From Actinomycetes bacterium (GTDB lineage Bacteria > Actinomycetota > Thermoleophilia > Solirubrobacterales > Solirubrobacteraceae): DNA of 33,666 nt. Position 1 is the first letter of the stretch; each line of letters starts with the position of its first letter. Positions 31,007 through 33,666 of this stretch are shown here, in pieces. The notes below the pieces were generated by a model, which was not told the origin of the DNA, did no database searches, and saw only the letters and a list, made by a program, of their open reading frames with translations. Location: contig JAJZDA010000014.1 of the NCBI GenBank assembly GCA_021851525.1, positions 1-33,666 on the forward strand, in the 5' to 3' direction. The position numbers were made by a program, and so were the translations under genes.

Positions 31007-32628
31007 GCGCCCGCTACTCGATCGGCATTGACTTCGGCACCGAGTCCGGGCGGGTGCTGCTGCTGGAGCTGGGCAGCGGCGAGCAGCTGGGCGTGACCGT
31101 GGTCCCCTACCCGAGCGCGGTGATCGACCGCACACTGCCGCACACCGGTGAGGCGCTGCCCCCCGACTGGGCGCTGCAGGACCCCGACGACTGGACCCAC
31201 GTGGTGCTCACCGGCATCCCCGAGGCCATCGCCCGCTCCGGGATCGACCCCGGCTCGGTGGTCGGGCTGGGCGTGGACTTCACCTCCTGCACGGTGTTGC
31301 CGGTCGCCTCCGACGGGCGGCCGCTGTGCGCGCACGCGCCCTGGCGCGACCGCAAGCACGCCTGGCCGAAGCTCTGGAAGCACCACTCCGCGCAGCCCGA
31401 GGCCGATCGTCTCAACGAGGTTGCCCAGGCCCGCGGCGAGAGCTTCCTGGCGCGCTACGGCGGCAGGATCTCATCGGAGTGGTACTTCCCCAAGCTGCTG
31501 GAGATCTGGGTCGATGACCGCGAGGTCTACGAGGCGATGGACGGCTTCTACGAGGCCACGGACTGGATCGTCTCGTGGATGACCGGGCTCGCTCAGCGCC
31601 AGGCCTGCACGGCCGGCTACAAGGCGATGTGGTCCCCGGACGAGGGCTTCCCCGACGCCGCCTACTTCGACGCCGCGTTCCCCGGCTTCAGCAGCCCGAC
31701 GGAGAAGCTCGGCTCGAGCTTCCTCCCGCTCGGCGCCCGCGCCGGAGCGCTGCGACCGCAGCTGGCGCAGCGCCTCGGCCTGGGGGCGGACGTCTCCGTG
31801 GCGGTCGGCAACGTCGACTCGTTCGTCTCGGTTCCGGGCGCCGGCGTGGCCGACCCGGGGACCTTCGTGATCGTGATCGGCACCTCCATCTGCGACATGG
31901 TGGTGCACCCCCAGGAGATCCGCCTGCCGGGGATCACCGGCGTGCTGCGTGACGGGATCCTGCCGGGCCTCTACGGCTACGAGGCAGGGCAGGCGGCGGT
32001 GGGTGACATGCTCGCCTGGTTCGTGTCGAACCTCGGCGGCGGCGTCACCCACGAGCAGCTGGAGGCCGAGGCCGCCGCGATCGCCCCGGGCGCCACCGGG
32101 CTGCTGGCGCTCGACTGGTGGAACGGCAACCGCACGATCCTCGCCGACGCCGACCTCACCGGCGTGATCCTGGGCCTCACGATCCAGTCCTCGGCGGCCG
32201 AGATCTACCGGGCGCTGCTGGAGTCGATCGCGTTCGGCAGCCGCCGGATCATGGACAACTTCCAGGAGCACGGCCTGCCGCTGCAGCGGATCGTCGCCTG
32301 TGGCGGCATCGCCGAGCGCAGCCCGCTGATGATGCAGCTGCTGGCTGACACCAGCGGGCGCACGGTCGAGGTCCCCGGCTGCGCCGACATCCCCGCTCGC
32401 GGGGCGGCGCTGTTCGGCGCCGTGGCGGCCGGGGCGTTCCCGCAGATCACCGCCGCGGTCGACGCGATGCGCCCGCCGACCGCCAGCAGCTACCACCCCG
32501 ACCCGCGGGCCGCCGCGGTCTATGAGCGCGTCTACGCGATCTATCGCGAGCTCTACGACACGCTCGGCTCCAGCCGCTCGGACTGGCTGCACGAGCTCAA
32601 GGCGATTCGCACCCGGGGGCACGCCTGA
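30997..32628 (+). CDS. araB: L-ribulokinase (FGGY family)
   Basis: Phosphorylates L-ribulose on O5 with ATP to give L-ribulose-5-phosphate. The 543-residue FGGY carbohydrate kinase has the ribulokinase signatures: YSIGIDFGTESGRVLL at the N-terminus (phosphate 1), VVGLGVDFTSCTVLPV, and in the C-terminal lobe GLLALDWWNGNRTILAD, SIAFGSRRIMDNFQE, VACGGIAERSPLMMQLLAD and VPGCADIPARGAALFGA, which closes the ATP site. The FTSCT segment separates ribulokinases from xylulokinases. The ATG at 30997 lies inside the end of araA (10-nt overlap), and its last base is the first base of the araD ATG. Length agrees with bacterial AraB. Confidence 0.95.
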   Translation: MPVSARYSIGIDFGTESGRVLLLELGSGEQLGVTVVPYPSAVIDRTLPHTGEALPPDWALQDPDDWTHVVLTGIPEAIARSGIDPGSVVGLGVDFTSCTVLPVASDGRPLCAHAPWRDRKHAWPKLWKHHSAQPEADRLNEVAQARGESFLARYGGRISSEWYFPKLLEIWVDDREVYEAMDGFYEATDWIVSWMTGLAQRQACTAGYKAMWSPDEGFPDAAYFDAAFPGFSSPTEKLGSSFLPLGARAGALRPQLAQRLGLGADVSVAVGNVDSFVSVPGAGVADPGTFVIVIGTSICDMVVHPQEIRLPGITGVLRDGILPGLYGYEAGQAAVGDMLAWFVSNLGGGVTHEQLEAEAAAIAPGATGLLALDWWNGNRTILADADLTGVILGLTIQSSAAEIYRALLESIAFGSRRIMDNFQEHGLPLQRIVACGGIAERSPLMMQLLADTSGRTVEVPGCADIPARGAALFGAVAAGAFPQITAAVDAMRPPTASSYHPDPRAAAVYERVYAIYRELYDTLGSSRSDWLHELKAIRTRGHA

Positions 32629-33380
32629 TGGCGGCCGCCCAGACCCCCGGACAGTCCCGCGGCGCGGGCACCGTCGCGGCCGACGCGGAGCGCCTGGCAC
32701 GGCTGCGCAGCGCCGTGCTGGAGGCGAACCTGAAGCTGCCCCGGCACGGGCTCGTGCAGCTCACCTGGGGCAACGCCAGCGCGATCGACCGTGAGCTCGA
32801 GCTGGTGGCGATCAAGCCCAGCGGCGTCGACTACGCGCAGCTGCGCGCGCAGGACATCGTCGTCACCGACCTGCAGGGCAACATCGTCGCCGGCGAGGCG
32901 CGTCCCTCGACCGACACCGCCACGCACCTGGCGCTCTACCGCGCCTGGCCGCAGATCGGCGGGGTCGTGCACACCCACTCCAGCTGGGCGACGGCGTGGG
33001 CGCAGGCGCAGCGGGAGATCCCGCTCCTGGGAACCACCCACGCCGATCTCTGCGCGCGCCCGATCCCGCTGACGCGGGCGCTCACCGCGGCGGAGGTGGA
33101 CGCCGGCTATGAGCTCGCCACCGGGCAGGCGCTGATCGAGCTGCTGGGCGACAGCGACCCGGCGCAGCTGCCGTGCGCGCTGGTGCGCCAGCACGGCCCG
33201 TTCTGCTGGGGCGCGAGCGTCGAGGCGGCGGTCACGGTGGCGGTCACGCTGGAGGAGGTGGCGCGGTTGGCGAGCCTCACCGCGACCCTGCAGCCGCGCA
33301 GCCTGGAGCTGGACCCGGCGCTGCGCCGCAAGCATTACGAGCGCAAGCACGGCCCCGACGCCTACTACGGCCAGCCCTGA
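32628..33380 (+). CDS. araD: L-ribulose-5-phosphate 4-epimerase
   Basis: Converts L-ribulose-5-phosphate to D-xylulose-5-phosphate by a zinc-dependent retro-aldol mechanism, completing entry into the pentose phosphate pathway. The 250-residue class II aldolase fold is clear: LVQLTWGNASAIDRE, KPSGVDY, RPSTDTATHLALYR (phosphate-binding region), the zinc ligands His115 and His117 (HTHSSWATAW), Asp140 (TTHAD) and His189 (RQHGPFCWG), matching His95, His97, Asp120 and His171 in the Escherichia coli enzyme. The N-terminus has about 20 extra Ala/Gly-rich residues (AAAQTPGQSRGAG) as compared with E. coli. The ATG at 32628 overlaps the araB stop by one nucleotide, so the two are coupled. It ends in a very strong palindrome. 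Confidence 0.95.
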   Translation: MAAAQTPGQSRGAGTVAADAERLARLRSAVLEANLKLPRHGLVQLTWGNASAIDRELELVAIKPSGVDYAQLRAQDIVVTDLQGNIVAGEARPSTDTATHLALYRAWPQIGGVVHTHSSWATAWAQAQREIPLLGTTHADLCARPIPLTRALTAAEVDAGYELATGQALIELLGDSDPAQLPCALVRQHGPFCWGASVEAAVTVAVTLEEVARLASLTATLQPRSLELDPALRRKHYERKHGPDAYYGQP

Positions 33381-33419
33381 GTGCCGGCCGGGCGCGGCCA
33401 CGCCCGGCCGGCACTCAGG
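33376..33419. terminator. 19-bp perfect stem that includes both convergent stop codons
   Basis: The arms CCTGAGTGCCGGCCGGGCG (33376-33394) and its exact complement (33401-33419) flank a 6-nt loop. The TGA of araD and the TCA (stop of the minus-strand gene) are at mirror positions within the arms. It is a strong bidirectional terminator candidate, with no T-tract. Confidence 0.8.
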
Positions 33420-33666
33420 CCAGGTGCAGGCGGTGCGCCACCGCGGCCGCCTGCGTGCGGCTCTGGACGTTGAGCTTGGCGAGGATCCTCGAGACGTGCA
33501 CGGAGGCGGTCTTCTCGGCCATGAACAGGGCCGCGCCGATCTGGCGGTTGCTGGCCCCCTGCGCCACCAGCGTGAGCACCTGCAGCTCACGCGCGGTCAG
33601 CCCGAACGGCGCGGGCGCCGCCTCAGCCGCCGCCCGCGGCTGCGCGGCGCGCGCCGCATCGCCCGC
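33415..33666 (-). CDS. LuxR-type helix-turn-helix regulator, C-terminal part (gene runs off the window)
   Basis: The frame on the minus strand is open from the window end to a TGA at 33417-33415. It encodes 83 residues, the C-terminus of a NarL/LuxR family regulator. The helix-turn-helix is complete: LTARELQVLTLVAQGASNRQ, then IGAALFMAEKTASVHVSRIL, then AKLNVQSRTQAAAVAHRL, including the usual Glu in the first helix and the V-x-x-H/S-x-x-x-I-L recognition pattern. Upstream is an Ala/Pro-rich linker. Whether the N-terminus is a receiver, an ATPase or a sensor domain cannot be seen. It converges with araD on the shared stem. It could be the output of a two-component system or a larger LAL-type protein. 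Confidence 0.85.
   Translation of the reverse strand, partial: AGDAARAAQPRAAAEAAPAPFGLTARELQVLTLVAQGASNRQIGAALFMAEKTASVHVSRILAKLNVQSRTQAAAVAHRLHLA

Overview
The window is a gene-dense, very GC-rich stretch of chromosome, almost certainly from a high-GC Gram-positive actinobacterium. GTG and TTG starts are common, ATGA/GTGA/TTGA overlaps join the genes of operons, and no tRNA, rRNA, transposase, integrase or CRISPR array is visible. An actinobacterial-type heme A synthase, a leaderless promoter and an ECF sigma factor of the TPR-tailed type paired with DGPF proteins fit this. A Thermoleophilia-like (Solirubrobacter/Conexibacter) source is my guess from gene content; I cannot prove it without a search.

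Layout. (1) 9-2792: the end of a surface polysaccharide locus, with a WaaE-like glycosyltransferase, a Wzx-type flippase and RmlC. (2) 2828-6074: heme A synthase CtaA, whose 3' end overlaps the start of an OmpR-type response regulator, followed by its sensor kinase. (3) 6191-12937: a housekeeping and stress block with DedA, MsrB, a rhodanese-type sulfurtransferase, a stand-alone SF2 helicase behind four 24-bp tandem repeats, a luciferase-like monooxygenase on a probable leaderless promoter, DoxX, and a YghZ-like aldo/keto reductase. (4) 13115-14314: a secreted NlpC/P60-like protein with a threonine-rich tail. (5) 14391-17639, minus strand: a four-gene operon, each junction a 4-nt overlap, encoding an amidohydrolase-like protein, a GalB-like hydratase, an RraA/GalC-type aldolase and a catechol 2,3-dioxygenase-like enzyme; this looks like an aromatic ring-cleavage pathway of mixed ancestry. 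(6) 17867-22832: a tandem universal stress protein, a GAF-GGDEF-EAL protein, and an ECF42-like sigma factor coupled to a double-DGPF protein. (7) 23115-33380: an L-arabinose uptake and catabolism locus, with a LacI-type regulator, a promoter overlapped by a palindromic operator, a possible 22-codon leader peptide, an ABC ATPase, two permeases, a binding protein, AraA, AraB and AraD. (8) 33415 to the end: the C-terminus of a LuxR-type regulator.

How it fits together. In region 7 the ABC system would import a pentose, AraA would convert L-arabinose to L-ribulose, AraB would phosphorylate it, and AraD would epimerise L-ribulose-5-P to D-xylulose-5-P for the pentose phosphate pathway. The LacI-type protein next to the operator is the obvious candidate repressor. 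Two intercistronic RNA structures flank the binding-protein gene and may set its expression level apart from the rest of the operon. The points most worth following up are the aromatic operon (its substrate and the role of its amidohydrolase), the structured RNA at 28141-28250, the operator and leader peptide ahead of the arabinose operon, and the 24-bp repeat array between the sulfurtransferase and the helicase.
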